Source: JAKQIM01 sp029557965 (lineage in GTDB: Bacteria > Chloroflexota > Anaerolineae > Anaerolineales > UBA4823). From it: a stretch of DNA of 64,000 nucleotides. The notes beneath the pieces were generated by a model. It was not told the origin of the DNA. It searched no databases and saw only the letters and a list, made by a program, of their open reading frames with translations. The position numbers and the translations under genes are program-made. Of the stretch, positions 32,619-42,458 are shown one piece after another (the stretch's first letter is position 1; each line of letters begins with the position of its first letter). The stretch covers positions 3,508 through 67,507 of the forward strand of contig DAOQUL010000015.1 of assembly GCA_035341015.1 (NCBI GenBank), written 5' to 3'.

Positions 32619-35129
32619 ATGGCGCTGACAAAACGATATGACCCCAAAGAAGTTGAACCCCGGCTGGAAGCCCAGTGGCAGGAAGCGGGTGTCTACCAAT
32701 TCTCGCTTGATGCGGCCGGCCCGGTTTACTCAATCGACACCCCACCGCCTACTGTTTCGGGTCACCTGCACTTGGGGCATGTGTATTCTTACAGCCATCC
32801 AGATTTCATGGCGCGTTTTTGGCGCATGAATGGCTGTAACGTTTTCTACCCTATGGGCTTCGACGATAACGGCCTGCCCACTGAGCGCCTGGTGGAAAAA
32901 CGCCTGGGCGTGCGGGTGGCGGATATTGGGCGCAGCGCCTTCATCGCCCGCTGCTTGCAGATCAGCGACGAGGCAGAAAGTGATTACCGTGCCTTGTGGC
33001 AGCGCCTGGGCTTGTCTATCGACTGGCGCTACACCTATCGAACGATTGATGCGCCTGCTCAGCGGATTGCCCAACGGTCCTTTATTGAGCTGTATCAGCA
33101 CGGCCTGGCTTATCACAGCTCGGCACCGGCCATTTGGTGCCCAGAATGCCGTACGGCCATTGCACAGGCAGAGTTGAGCGATATTGAGCGCAGCACCGAG
33201 TTTGTGACCCTGGCTTTCTATCTTGATGGCGCGCCGGGTGAAAGCGAAGCTCACAGCTTGCCGGTTGCCACCACCCGCCCTGAACTACTTCCTGCCTGTG
33301 TGGCGGTTTTCGTCCATCCAGAAGATGCCCGTTACCAGCACCTGGTGGGGCGCAAGGTGCGCGTGCCGTTGTTCGACCGCTGGGTGCCCATCCTGGCAGA
33401 CCCGGGGGCTGAGCCCGGCAAGGGCACTGGGGCCGTGATGTGCTGTACCTTTGGCGATACCGCCGATGTGACCTGGTGGCGGGCGCACAACCTGCCGCTG
33501 CGGGCGGTGATAGAGCGGGATGGGCGGCTGAATGATGCTGCCGGGCCCTATGCGGGCCTGCCTTTGGGTGAGGCGCGCAAAGCAATGCGCCAGGCGCTGG
33601 AGCAAGCCGACCTGGTGTTGGGCACCCAGCGCATCCCGCAATCGGTGCGTGTGCACGAGCGCTGTGATACGCCGGTGGAGTATATTGTGGCGGAGCAGTG
33701 GTTCATCCGGGTGATGGACTACAAAGAAGCACTCCTGGCGGCTGGTGAGAAAGTGGATTGGCGCCCCGAGCACATGCGCGCCCGCTACCGTGCCTGGGTA
33801 GAGAACCTGAATTGGGATTGGTGCATCTCGCGCCAGCGCACGTATGGCGTGCCCTTCCCGGTCTGGTATTGCAAAGCTTGCGGCGAGCCGGTGCTGGCAG
33901 CACTGGAGCGGCTGCCGGTCAACCCGCTAGAGGATCAGCCGAATGTACCCTGCCCCAAGTGCGGCGAGACCAGCTTTGAGCCTGACCAAGACGTGATGGA
34001 TACCTGGGCGACTTCTTCCATGTCGCCGCAGATCGTGGGGGGCTGGCTGGACGACCCGGCCTTATACGCCAGGGTGTTTCCTTTTTCCCTGCGTCCCCAG
34101 GCGCACGAGATCATCCGCACCTGGGCCTTCTATACATTGGTGAAAACCCATTTCCACTTCGATACCCTGCCCTGGGCTAACGTCTTGATTTCGGGTTGGG
34201 GCCTGGCAGGCGAGGGCATGGGCAAGATCAGCAAGAGCCGCGGGGGTGGGCCCATGCCGCCCATGGAGATGCTCGCCCGCTACTCGGCGGATGCGGTGCG
34301 TTATTGGGCAGCCAGCACCGGCCCAGGCAAAGATTCGGTCGTCAATGAAGAGAAGATCCAGATTGGCGGGAAACTGGTCACCAAGCTGTGGAATGTGGCC
34401 CGTTTTGCCGAGCAGTTCTTGGGCAGCCAGGTGCCGCTGCGCCAGGATGCCGCCGGTCAATGCTCGCCGGCTGACCGCTGGATCCTAGCAAGGCTGCAAA
34501 GACTGATCCGCCGCACTACCCTCTTGATGCGAGACTGTGATTATGCCACGGCTAAGAGTGAGATTGAAACCTTTTTCTGGACTGAGCTGGCAGACAACTA
34601 CCTGGAGATGAGCAAGCAGCGCCTCTACGATCCGGCTGTGGCAACCCATGCCGGGGCTCGCTTTACCCTCTATTACGTGCTGCTTGCCGTCATCAAGTTG
34701 TTGGCGCCTTTTTTGCCATACGTCACCGAAGAGATCTACCAGGGCATGTTTGCCGAAAAAGAAGCCCAGGCGGGGCGGGCATCCCCTTCGATCCACCGCT
34801 CAACCTGGCCCACGCCTTGCCCTGAAGACGAAGACGAAGCTGCCGAAGCAGTCGGCGCGCTGCTGGTGGAAATTGCCACCGCGGTTCGGCGCTTTAAAAG
34901 TGAACGGAATTTGCCATTGGGAACCGAGTTATCGAGGGTACAATTAGCGGTTGGGGCAGGCGTAGAAGCAAGCGCTGCGGCGAGTTTGCGCCAGGCACTG
35001 CGTGACGCCGCCCCCGATCTGGTCAGCATTACCCGTGCCCTTCAGGTGGAGCTGGTAAGCGAAGCCGATCTGCCCGCTGAGACGATCCAGGCTGGCAGCC
35101 TGGTGAAGCTTATGGTGAGCATTGCGTAA
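32619..35129 (+). CDS. valS: Valyl-tRNA synthetase, archaeal/actinobacterial-style
   Basis: 836 residues, class I synthetase. The N-terminus shows DTPPPTVSGHLHLGHVYSYS (HIGH-type HLGH) and YPMGFDDNGLPTERLV; the latter pattern is found in ValRS of archaea, Rickettsia and Actinobacteria, in contrast with GTDHAGIATQ of most bacteria. Zinc sites are WCPECRTAIAQ and CKACGEP/CPKCGE. The KMSKS loop reads KISKS in EGMGKISKSRGGG. There is no C-terminal coiled-coil arm, whereas the second copy has one. It follows the T-box leader. Identification as ValRS rather than another member (Ile, Leu) rests on the motifs above and the neighbouring second valS. Confidence 0.85.
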   Translation: MALTKRYDPKEVEPRLEAQWQEAGVYQFSLDAAGPVYSIDTPPPTVSGHLHLGHVYSYSHPDFMARFWRMNGCNVFYPMGFDDNGLPTERLVEKRLGVRVADIGRSAFIARCLQISDEAESDYRALWQRLGLSIDWRYTYRTIDAPAQRIAQRSFIELYQHGLAYHSSAPAIWCPECRTAIAQAELSDIERSTEFVTLAFYLDGAPGESEAHSLPVATTRPELLPACVAVFVHPEDARYQHLVGRKVRVPLFDRWVPILADPGAEPGKGTGAVMCCTFGDTADVTWWRAHNLPLRAVIERDGRLNDAAGPYAGLPLGEARKAMRQALEQADLVLGTQRIPQSVRVHERCDTPVEYIVAEQWFIRVMDYKEALLAAGEKVDWRPEHMRARYRAWVENLNWDWCISRQRTYGVPFPVWYCKACGEPVLAALERLPVNPLEDQPNVPCPKCGETSFEPDQDVMDTWATSSMSPQIVGGWLDDPALYARVFPFSLRPQAHEIIRTWAFYTLVKTHFHFDTLPWANVLISGWGLAGEGMGKISKSRGGGPMPPMEMLARYSADAVRYWAASTGPGKDSVVNEEKIQIGGKLVTKLWNVARFAEQFLGSQVPLRQDAAGQCSPADRWILARLQRLIRRTTLLMRDCDYATAKSEIETFFWTELADNYLEMSKQRLYDPAVATHAGARFTLYYVLLAVIKLLAPFLPYVTEEIYQGMFAEKEAQAGRASPSIHRSTWPTPCPEDEDEAAEAVGALLVEIATAVRRFKSERNLPLGTELSRVQLAVGAGVEASAAASLRQALRDAAPDLVSITRALQVELVSEADLPAETIQAGSLVKLMVSIA

Positions 35130-35212
35130 AGAAACAGGATATCAATTTGAGGTCTGGTGGGCGCTTGGCTTACAGCCCTGCCAACCTGGAATCTAACCAA
35201 GTGAGGATGATT

Positions 35213-37930
35213 ATGGCAAGTGTAGAACTAACCAAAGCATACGATTTCAAAGCCACTGAACAGCGCATTTACGAGTGGTGGGAAAAGAGCGGTTATTTTC
35301 GCCCAACCAACGACCCGCGCCAGCCAGGTTTTGACCCATCGATAAAGCCTTATGTGATTTCGATCCCGCCGCCCAATGTAACCGGTGAACTTCACCTGGG
35401 CCATGCCATGTTTGTCTCGATGGAAGATCTGATGATCCGCTATCACCGCATGAAGGGCATCCCCACGCTGTGGGTTCCGGGCACAGACCATGCCGGCATC
35501 GCCACCCAATTGCAGGTGGAGAAGGCCTTGGCCAAAGAGGGCCTGCGCCGCGAAGAGATTGGGCGCGAGGAATTCACCCGCCGCACCTGGGCTTGGAAGG
35601 AAAAATATGGCGGCATCATCACCCGCCAGATCCGTCGCCTGGGGGCCTCTTGTGATTGGGAGCGCGAGCGCTTTACCCTGGATGCGGGCCTGTCAAAGGC
35701 TGTGCGCGAGGCCTTTGTGCGCTTGTATGAGAAGGGCCTGATCTACCGCGGCCCGCGCCTGATCAACTGGTCGCCGGGCTTGAAGACGGCAGTTTCAGAC
35801 CTGGAAGTGGAATACGCCGAGGAGCCGGGAAAACTATATTATTTCAAGTACATGCTCGAAGGCTCGAGTGATGAATTCATCCCTGTGGCTACCACACGCC
35901 CCGAAACCATCCTGGGCGATACTGCCGTGGCTGTCCATCCTGAAGACCCGCGTTACCTGAAGTTTGTGGGGCGCAAGGTGGTTGTACCCATGTTGGGGCG
36001 GGTCATCCCTGTGATTGCAGATGCTTACGTAGAGCGCGAGTTCGGCACAGGTGCATTGAAGATCACGCCGGGTCACGACCCCAATGACTATGAGCTTGGT
36101 CAACGGCACAAGCTGGGGATGATCTCGATGTTGGACGCCTCGGCGCATGTGAACGAGAACGGCGGCCCATACCAGGGCCTGGAGCGCTTTGCCTGCCGGG
36201 CCAGGCTGTGGGAAGATATGCGCGCCGCTGGGTTGGTGATCAAGGAAGAACCCTACACCCTCAAAGTACCTCGCAGCCAGCGCGGCGGCGAGATCATCGA
36301 GCCCATGATCTCAACCCAATGGTTTGTGCGCATCCAGCCGCTGGCCGAGGCCGCCTTAGACGCGGTGCGTTCTGGCCGCATTCGCATCGTGCCAGAGCGC
36401 TTTACCAAGGTGTATTACAACTGGTTGGAGAATATTGAAGATTGGTGCATCTCGCGCCAGTTGTGGTGGGGGCACCGCGTGCCGGTGTGGTACTGTGCCG
36501 ACTGCGGCGAAATGACCGTCACGCGTCAAGATCCTACCCAATGTGCACATTGCGGCAGCGGGCATATTGAGCAAGATAGCGATGTGCTGGATACCTGGTT
36601 CTCCTCGGGGTTGTGGCCTTTCTCTACCCTTGGTTGGCCCGAAGAGACTCCTGAATATAAATATTTCTATCCCACTTCGATGATGGAGACCGGCTACGAC
36701 ATCTTGTTCTTCTGGGTGGCGCGCATGATCATGGATGGCCTGGAGTTCACGGGTCAGATCCCATTCGATACCGTCTACCTGCACGGCCTGATCCGCGATG
36801 AGCACGGGCGTAAGATGAGCAAGAGCTATGGCAATGTGATTGACCCGCTGCCGGTGATGGACGAGTTTGGTACCGATGCTTTGCGTTTTACCCTGCTGGT
36901 AGGTTCGACCCCCGGCAACGACATGAACCTGAGTGTCAAAAAGGTCGAGGCCAACCGCAACTTTGCCAATAAGATCTGGAACGCGGGGCGTTTTGTGATC
37001 GCAGCCCTCGACGGAGTCGACGCTGGCGGGCGCAGCAGCACGGGCGCGCCGGCGGCAGGCTGGACCCTGGCTGATTCGTGGGTCTGGGCCCGTTTGCAAG
37101 CTTTGGTCCGCGAGGTGGAGCGCCTGTTCCAGAATTACCAGTATGGCGAGGCTGGGCGCCAGATCTACGACTTCTTCTGGAGTGAATTTGCCGATTGGTA
37201 CGTGGAAATCGCTAAGCGCCAGTTGGCCGAAGGTGGCGAGCGTGCGTATTACACTGCCGAGACCCTGGCACGTGCTCTGGACCTGTGCTTGCGCATGCTG
37301 CATCCCTTCTCGCCGTTCATCACCGAAGAATTGTGGGGGCATCTGCGCCGGGCGTTGAAAGAGTCGGCGCTGGCAGACCTGGCTGCAAATTGGCCGGAGG
37401 CCTTGATCGTAGCAGCCTGGCCCGCCCCGCGCCCCGAGGAAGCCTGGGAAGCCGCTCGCGTAGCCGATTTTGGTCTCATTCAAGAGAGCGTCCGGGCCAT
37501 CCGCAACCTGCGGGCTGAGAAAAATGTTCCCCCCGGCAAGCCCCTGCCGGCGATCCTGGTTGGCGGTGCGCAGACGGATGTGCTGCGCCAGCAGTCGGTC
37601 ACCCTGGCGGCATTGGCACAGCTAGACCCGGCCGCGCTGCAGATTGTTGAGCACCTGCCAGAGAAACCTGAAGGGCACGTGGCCTTGGTGGTTGGCGTAG
37701 TTGAGATCTACTTACCCTTGGCCGGGCTGGTGGACCTGGGTGAAGAGCGCGCCCGCTTAACCAAAGCCTTGGCAGAAGCCGAAAGCCAGGTGGCACGCCT
37801 GGAGAAGTTGTTGGACAGCGACTTTGCCAATAAAGCTCCGGCCAACGTGGTGCAAAAAGAACGTGAGAAGTTGGCTACTTTCAAGGATACTGTCATCAAG
37901 CTGCGCGGACAAATGGAACCACTAGGATGA
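35213..37930 (+). CDS. valS: Valyl-tRNA synthetase, bacterial type
   Basis: 905 residues from ATG 35213 (MASVELTKAYDFKATEQ), with GAGG at 35203-35206; an upstream in-frame start at 35147 would add 22 non-conserved residues. Motifs are IPPPNVTGELHLGHAM (HLGH), VPGTDHAGIATQLQVE, NWSPGLKTAVSDLEVEY, the editing-domain stretch VATTRPETILGDTAVAVHP, WYCADCGE with CAHCGS (zinc), and KMSKSYGNVIDPL. The C-terminal about 70 residues form the Leu/Glu/Lys coiled coil that grips tRNA in bacterial ValRS. It charges tRNA-Val and edits Thr. The 83-base gap after the first valS has no promoter I can see, so both probably share the T-box transcript. Confidence 0.95.
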   Translation: MASVELTKAYDFKATEQRIYEWWEKSGYFRPTNDPRQPGFDPSIKPYVISIPPPNVTGELHLGHAMFVSMEDLMIRYHRMKGIPTLWVPGTDHAGIATQLQVEKALAKEGLRREEIGREEFTRRTWAWKEKYGGIITRQIRRLGASCDWERERFTLDAGLSKAVREAFVRLYEKGLIYRGPRLINWSPGLKTAVSDLEVEYAEEPGKLYYFKYMLEGSSDEFIPVATTRPETILGDTAVAVHPEDPRYLKFVGRKVVVPMLGRVIPVIADAYVEREFGTGALKITPGHDPNDYELGQRHKLGMISMLDASAHVNENGGPYQGLERFACRARLWEDMRAAGLVIKEEPYTLKVPRSQRGGEIIEPMISTQWFVRIQPLAEAALDAVRSGRIRIVPERFTKVYYNWLENIEDWCISRQLWWGHRVPVWYCADCGEMTVTRQDPTQCAHCGSGHIEQDSDVLDTWFSSGLWPFSTLGWPEETPEYKYFYPTSMMETGYDILFFWVARMIMDGLEFTGQIPFDTVYLHGLIRDEHGRKMSKSYGNVIDPLPVMDEFGTDALRFTLLVGSTPGNDMNLSVKKVEANRNFANKIWNAGRFVIAALDGVDAGGRSSTGAPAAGWTLADSWVWARLQALVREVERLFQNYQYGEAGRQIYDFFWSEFADWYVEIAKRQLAEGGERAYYTAETLARALDLCLRMLHPFSPFITEELWGHLRRALKESALADLAANWPEALIVAAWPAPRPEEAWEAARVADFGLIQESVRAIRNLRAEKNVPPGKPLPAILVGGAQTDVLRQQSVTLAALAQLDPAALQIVEHLPEKPEGHVALVVGVVEIYLPLAGLVDLGEERARLTKALAEAESQVARLEKLLDSDFANKAPANVVQKEREKLATFKDTVIKLRGQMEPLG

Positions 37931-37936
37931 TATAAT
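37931..37936 (+). promoter_or_regulatory. -10 box before the phosphorelay cluster
   Basis: TATAAT lies just after the valS stop and 22 bases before the ATG at 37959. No ribosome site is strong here (TTCAAAA precedes the ATG), and no good -35 is visible. Confidence 0.4.
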
Positions 37937-37958
37937 TAGTTCGGTACCCGCTTCAAAA

Positions 37959-39854
37959 ATGGATATTAAATCCCTGCCTAAGGTGCTCTATGTAGACGAC
38001 ACACCCGATGCGCGGTCTTTGGTTCGCCGCGTTTTGGCACAGGATTTTATTGTCTTAGAGGCCAGTGACCCCCTCAACGGGATCGAGCTGGCGATGCAGA
38101 CCGAGCCCGACCTCATCCTCCTGGATATCAACCTGCCACATCTGAGCGGGCGTGAGGTGGCGGCACGCTTGAAAAGCTTGCTGCCCAACACGCGCCTAGT
38201 AGCCTTCTCGGCCGACAATTCGCCTGGGGCGCGCGAGCGTGCCCTGGCTGCCGGTTGCGATGGCTACATGACCAAGCCCCTGGACGTGGATACCTTTGCC
38301 GATGAAGTCAAAGAGTATTTGCAGGGCAAGCGCGATGTGCTGCCCGACCAGGCCCGCCACGAGCGGGCATATGCGGCCGAGCTGGTTGAGATCCTGGAAG
38401 AGAAGGTGCGCGAGCTGACCAAAACCGCTGAGCGCAATGCCTTCTTGATCGAACAAAATAAGCGCCTGATTGCGGTGCTTGAGCGCCGCCAGCGTCTGCT
38501 GGAGGCAGCCGCCCGCGTCGGCCACGTGATCACTTCCATCTTGGACTTGGATGATCTGCTGCGCGTGACGGTCGATGTTATCTGTGAAGAATACGATTTT
38601 TACTATGCTGGCCTGTTTTTGTGTGATGAACCGGTGGAAACAGCAGACGCGAAGCTGAGCAAGTGGGCGGTTTTGCGGGCCGGGCGCGGCGAAGCCGGCC
38701 AGGCAATGTTGACCAATAATTATCGCTTGCAAATTGATGAGAATTCAATCGTTGGCACTGCGATCTTAAATCGACAGGCTCGTATCGTCTTAGATGTGGG
38801 CCAGGAAGAACACCGTTTCATCAACCCGTATTTGCCGGCGACGTGCTCTGAGATGGCTTTGCCGTTGATTGTCAAAGGCCAGGTGTTGGGGGCGCTTTCA
38901 GTGCAGTCTGACCAGGTCAATGCTTTCAGTGATGATGATATCAACACCCTCCAAACCCTGGCAAACCACGTAGCTGTGGCGGTTGACAATGCGCTCTTGC
39001 TGCGCGATTTAAAACAAGCTAACCAGGATCTGTTGCGTAACAAAACCTTCCAGGCCATTGCCCAGACCACTGGCGAAACGATACATTGGGTGGGCAACAA
39101 GGCCGCACCAATCCCCAGCAGTGTCAACCGCGTGCGTGAAGACCTGGTGCGCTTACTGGGTCTTTTCCAGGCTTTGTTGGCAGTTTCCCCCGACCAACGC
39201 GAACAACACCCGCTGTGGCCTGAAGCGCTAGAGATCTTTCAGACGGTGGCCCAACAGGGGTTTAAGCTTGAGCCGCCTCCGTTTATCATGCCTGGCAGCC
39301 TGGAGTCGATCTTGGAAGACCTGGCGATCGTTGAGCAAAGCGCCCGCAGCATCCTGGTCATCAAAGAAGATTTGATCGGGCCGGTGCGTTTGCAAAACGT
39401 GGTCTCGATCCATCTGCCAGAGCTGTTGGATGAGACGATCTTTGAGATGGGCCTGCCTGGCGGGGTGGTCAAAACCGAATATGAGGCTAATTTGCCACCC
39501 GTCAGCGGTGACCGGCGTCAGATTGGGCAGGTCTTCAATAACCTGATCAAGAATGCTTGGGAAGCGCTTCACCAGACCGAGAATCCCTCGATTGGGGTGA
39601 TTGCACGCTATTCAAATGAGCCGGGTTTTCTCGAGGTGCTGGTGGTCGATAATGGCCCTGGCATTGCACCTGAGATGTTGGAAAAAATTTGGGTCTCCTT
39701 CTTCACCACGAAGGGGGCACGGGGCGGCACAGGCTTAGGACTTTCTGCCTGCATGGCCATCGTCAACCAGGCTGAGGGCCGGATTGGCGTTGAAAGCCAG
39801 GTAGGCGTTGGGACTGTCTTTACTGTGATGCTGCCGGCAGTCAAGGATCAATGA
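37959..39854 (+). CDS. Hybrid signalling protein REC-GAF-histidine kinase
   Basis: 631 residues. Residues 8-120 form a receiver domain with KVLYVDDTPD and phospho-site Asp56 in LILLDINLP, plus MTKPLDVDTF. A coiled linker leads to a GAF domain (about 165-345: YDFYYAGLFL; ALSVQSDQVNAFSDDDINTLQTLANHVAVAVDNA). The presumed phospho-acceptor region is variant: His376 in ETIHWVGNKAAPIPSS instead of HE-x-RTPL. The HATPase domain has VFNNLIKNAWEALHQ, DNGPGIAPE and GGTGLGLSACMAIVNQAEGR. It is followed after 19 bases by a single-receiver gene and then a related kinase. It lacks membrane segments. Confidence 0.88.
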   Translation: MDIKSLPKVLYVDDTPDARSLVRRVLAQDFIVLEASDPLNGIELAMQTEPDLILLDINLPHLSGREVAARLKSLLPNTRLVAFSADNSPGARERALAAGCDGYMTKPLDVDTFADEVKEYLQGKRDVLPDQARHERAYAAELVEILEEKVRELTKTAERNAFLIEQNKRLIAVLERRQRLLEAAARVGHVITSILDLDDLLRVTVDVICEEYDFYYAGLFLCDEPVETADAKLSKWAVLRAGRGEAGQAMLTNNYRLQIDENSIVGTAILNRQARIVLDVGQEEHRFINPYLPATCSEMALPLIVKGQVLGALSVQSDQVNAFSDDDINTLQTLANHVAVAVDNALLLRDLKQANQDLLRNKTFQAIAQTTGETIHWVGNKAAPIPSSVNRVREDLVRLLGLFQALLAVSPDQREQHPLWPEALEIFQTVAQQGFKLEPPPFIMPGSLESILEDLAIVEQSARSILVIKEDLIGPVRLQNVVSIHLPELLDETIFEMGLPGGVVKTEYEANLPPVSGDRRQIGQVFNNLIKNAWEALHQTENPSIGVIARYSNEPGFLEVLVVDNGPGIAPEMLEKIWVSFFTTKGARGGTGLGLSACMAIVNQAEGRIGVESQVGVGTVFTVMLPAVKDQ

Positions 39855-39873
39855 GATTATTGAGGAGGCAAAT

Positions 39874-40281
39874 ATGACCAAAGCGAAAAAGATCTTGATT
39901 GTAGATGACGAGCCCTTGATCTTGCGTAGTATGCAGAAGACGCTCCTGCGGGCAGGCTATCAGGTCGTTCCGGCCTCAACCTGCAGCCTGGGTTTGGACA
40001 GTTTCAAAGCCGGGCTGGATTCGGACGAGCCGTTTGATATGGCGCTGGTGGACTTGAACATGCCCGATTTTGAAGGCGATGAGGCTTCTGGCGCCGGGTT
40101 GGAGCTGATCAGCCGTATTCAAGAGCTTCAGCCGGGTTTCCCAATGATCGTGTTGAGCGCTTACGATGAAGTGGCTAAGGTGAAAGAGGCCATTACTCGG
40201 GGGGCGCGCAATTACTGTGTCAAAGGCCGAGAGCAGACCTTGCTCGACCAGATCCATACTATCTTTAAGGAGATCGAATAA
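39874..40281 (+). CDS. Single-domain response regulator
   Basis: 135 residues, CheY-like. KILIVDDEP holds the acidic pair, Asp60 in MALVDLNMPD is the phospho-site, SAY gives the switch Ser, and K is in YCVKGRE. There is no output domain, so it likely passes phosphate between the two flanking kinases or acts by protein contact. A possible insertion (FEGDEASGAG) after the phospho-site lengthens the loop. GGAGG lies before the ATG. It ends three bases before the next gene's ATG. Confidence 0.92.
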   Translation: MTKAKKILIVDDEPLILRSMQKTLLRAGYQVVPASTCSLGLDSFKAGLDSDEPFDMALVDLNMPDFEGDEASGAGLELISRIQELQPGFPMIVLSAYDEVAKVKEAITRGARNYCVKGREQTLLDQIHTIFKEIE

Positions 40282-40284
40282 CCC

Positions 40285-42414
40285 ATGAATCCGCTCAAGC
40301 AAGCCCCACCTGAACGTCAAATCAAGCTGCTGTCAAATGCCGCTCGCGTGGCTAAAGCGGTCACATCGATTCTTGACCCTGATGAGCTGCTGCGCTGGAG
40401 TGTGGATATTATTTGTGACGAGTTCGATTTCTACTATGCAGGTGTCTTCCTGCTCGATTCAACTGGCCAATGGGCAGTCTTGCGGGCTGCACGAGGTGAG
40501 GCTGGTGCGCGCATGGTAGAGAGCGGGCATAAATTGGCTGTTGGCGGGCATTCGATGATTGGGATGGCTACCCGCTTGCGCCAGGCGCGTATTGCGCGCA
40601 ATGTCGAGAATGAGATCGAATTTGCCAGCAATCCTTACTTGCCGGGGACGCGTTCAGAGATTGCCCTGCCCCTGATTGTGGCCGACGAAGTGATTGGTGC
40701 TTTGACCGTGCAAAGCACCAATGTTGATGCTTTTGCCCAAGAAGATGTGGCTACCTTGCAGAGCATGGCAGATCAATTGGCAATTGCCATCACCAATTCG
40801 CATTTACACCGTATGAACCAGGACCTCTTGAAGCGCACCGAACGCAGGGCGCGCCTTCTGAACGCCGCCAACGAGGTCGGCAAACGCGTGGCATCCATCT
40901 TAGACCTGGATGTGCTGCTGCGCGAAACCGTGGATATTATCTGCCAGGCATACGGCTTTTATTATGCGGGCATCTTCTTGCTGGATGAGACGGGCGAATT
41001 CGCCGTCTTACGCGCCGGGTATGGCGAGGCGGGGGCCGCCATGATGGCTAAGGGTCACAAGCTGGCGGTTGGTGGGCATTCGATGATTGGCCTGGCCACC
41101 AGCCTGTGCGAGGCACGCATTGCCCTCGATGTTGGCGAGGAACGGGTGCACTTTAAGAATCTCTACCTGCCGCACACCCGTTCAGAGATGGCCCTGCCTT
41201 TGGCAGTAGGCTCGAGGGTTCTGGGCGCAGTGACGGTGCAGAGCACTGAAGAACGGGCCTTTGGCGACGATGATATTTTGACCCTGCAAACAATGGCCGA
41301 CCACCTGGCGATTGCCATCAATAATGCCCAACTGCTGCGCGAGCTTGACCGGGCCAATGCAGAACTGTTGCGCACCAAGACCTATGAAGCCCTGGCTACC
41401 GCCACCACCCAGGCCGTACATTGGATCGGCAATAAGGCCCTGCCCATCACAACCACCATCGCCCGCATCCAGAGTGATCTTGAGAGAGAGCCCCTGGACC
41501 TGGCCTCGGTCCGTGAAGACCTGGACCTGATCGACGAGAGCGCGCGCTTGATCGTAGATGTGAAAGAGAATCTGCTTGGCCCGGCGCGCGAGCAAAAGCC
41601 ACGCCCGGCGATGTTAGAAGATGTGGTCCAGGCAGCCGCCTACCACATCGGCATGCCGCCCACCCAGTTGTCGCTGAATGTGGCTTCTGATACCCCCATG
41701 GTCATGGCGGATACCACGCAGTTGGCGCGGGCTTTGGGTAACTTATTCCGCAATTCGCTGGAGGCGTCAGCGGCGCACGTGGCCGTTACGATTGCCCCGG
41801 CCGAAGAGCATGGTTACGTCAGCATGGATATTGTGGATGACGGGGAAGGCATCCCCGCTGAGATGATCGACAAGATCTGGGCCGCATTCATCACCACCAA
41901 GGGCGCCAGCCACACCGGCCTGGGCTTGCCGGCCTGCTTGCATGTCATCGGTCAGCTTGACGGCCGGATCACTGCTTCAAGCGAGGCTGGTCATGGCACC
42001 ACTTTTACGGTGCTACTTCCATCCAGCCCAGAAGCAGGATCGTCTTCTGATCAAGAGCCTGGCCTTGCCAAAGCCGATAAGCGTACTTCACATATCCTGT
42101 TGATCGACGATGAGGATCCCTGGGCGCAGTTTGCCATCAACACCCTTACCGCCGCAGGCTATTGGGTCACACGCGCCTCGAAGCTGGATGGCAAGCTCAA
42201 ACCAGATGTGATCATGGTGGATGAAGCGCTGTTAGCAGAGCCGGTTTCTGATATCCTCGAAAAGCTCAAAGGCTCTGGCCTGATCGGCCGCACGCTGGTG
42301 GTTTCTACGGCGCTAAACGTTGAGCGCACTGCCGCCTACCTCAAGGCAGGTGTCAAAGACGTGATCTTGAAACCCTACACACTCGAAGAATTCGCCCTGG
42401 TACTGGCGATCTAG
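40285..42414 (+). CDS. Hybrid histidine kinase GAF-GAF-kinase-REC
   Basis: 709 residues. Two GAF domains of the same type occur at about 20-185 and 190-360 (FYYAGVFLLD and FYYAGIFLLDETG; VGGHSMIGMATRLRQARIA and VGGHSMIGLATSLCEARIA). The shared 'VGGHSMIG' motif shows that they are a duplication. The acceptor helix again uses a variant H-box: His379 in AVHWIGNKALPITT. The HATPase domain is intact (LARALGNLFRNSLEAS, DDGEGIPAE, SHTGLGLPACLHVIG). A C-terminal receiver (about 610-709) keeps ILLIDDED, MVDEALL and VILKPYTLEE. It completes a three-gene phosphorelay cluster ending in a terminator. Confidence 0.88.
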   Translation: MNPLKQAPPERQIKLLSNAARVAKAVTSILDPDELLRWSVDIICDEFDFYYAGVFLLDSTGQWAVLRAARGEAGARMVESGHKLAVGGHSMIGMATRLRQARIARNVENEIEFASNPYLPGTRSEIALPLIVADEVIGALTVQSTNVDAFAQEDVATLQSMADQLAIAITNSHLHRMNQDLLKRTERRARLLNAANEVGKRVASILDLDVLLRETVDIICQAYGFYYAGIFLLDETGEFAVLRAGYGEAGAAMMAKGHKLAVGGHSMIGLATSLCEARIALDVGEERVHFKNLYLPHTRSEMALPLAVGSRVLGAVTVQSTEERAFGDDDILTLQTMADHLAIAINNAQLLRELDRANAELLRTKTYEALATATTQAVHWIGNKALPITTTIARIQSDLEREPLDLASVREDLDLIDESARLIVDVKENLLGPAREQKPRPAMLEDVVQAAAYHIGMPPTQLSLNVASDTPMVMADTTQLARALGNLFRNSLEASAAHVAVTIAPAEEHGYVSMDIVDDGEGIPAEMIDKIWAAFITTKGASHTGLGLPACLHVIGQLDGRITASSEAGHGTTFTVLLPSSPEAGSSSDQEPGLAKADKRTSHILLIDDEDPWAQFAINTLTAAGYWVTRASKLDGKLKPDVIMVDEALLAEPVSDILEKLKGSGLIGRTLVVSTALNVERTAAYLKAGVKDVILKPYTLEEFALVLAI

Positions 42415-42416
42415 AA

Positions 42417-42458
42417 AAATAGAGAAGGACGGTGCGGGTGCGCCGTCCTTCTCTATTT
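42417..42458. terminator. Terminator between convergent genes
   Basis: AAATAGAGAAGGACGG (42417-42432) pairs perfectly with CCGTCCTTCTCTATTT (42443-42458) around a 10-base loop. It lies between the hybrid kinase and the DUF58 gene, whose stop codon is in the right arm. Confidence 0.88.

Noticed and set aside
36356..37483. 375-codon minus-strand frame
   Set aside because: It is antisense to the bacterial-type valS and shows no recognisable domain.
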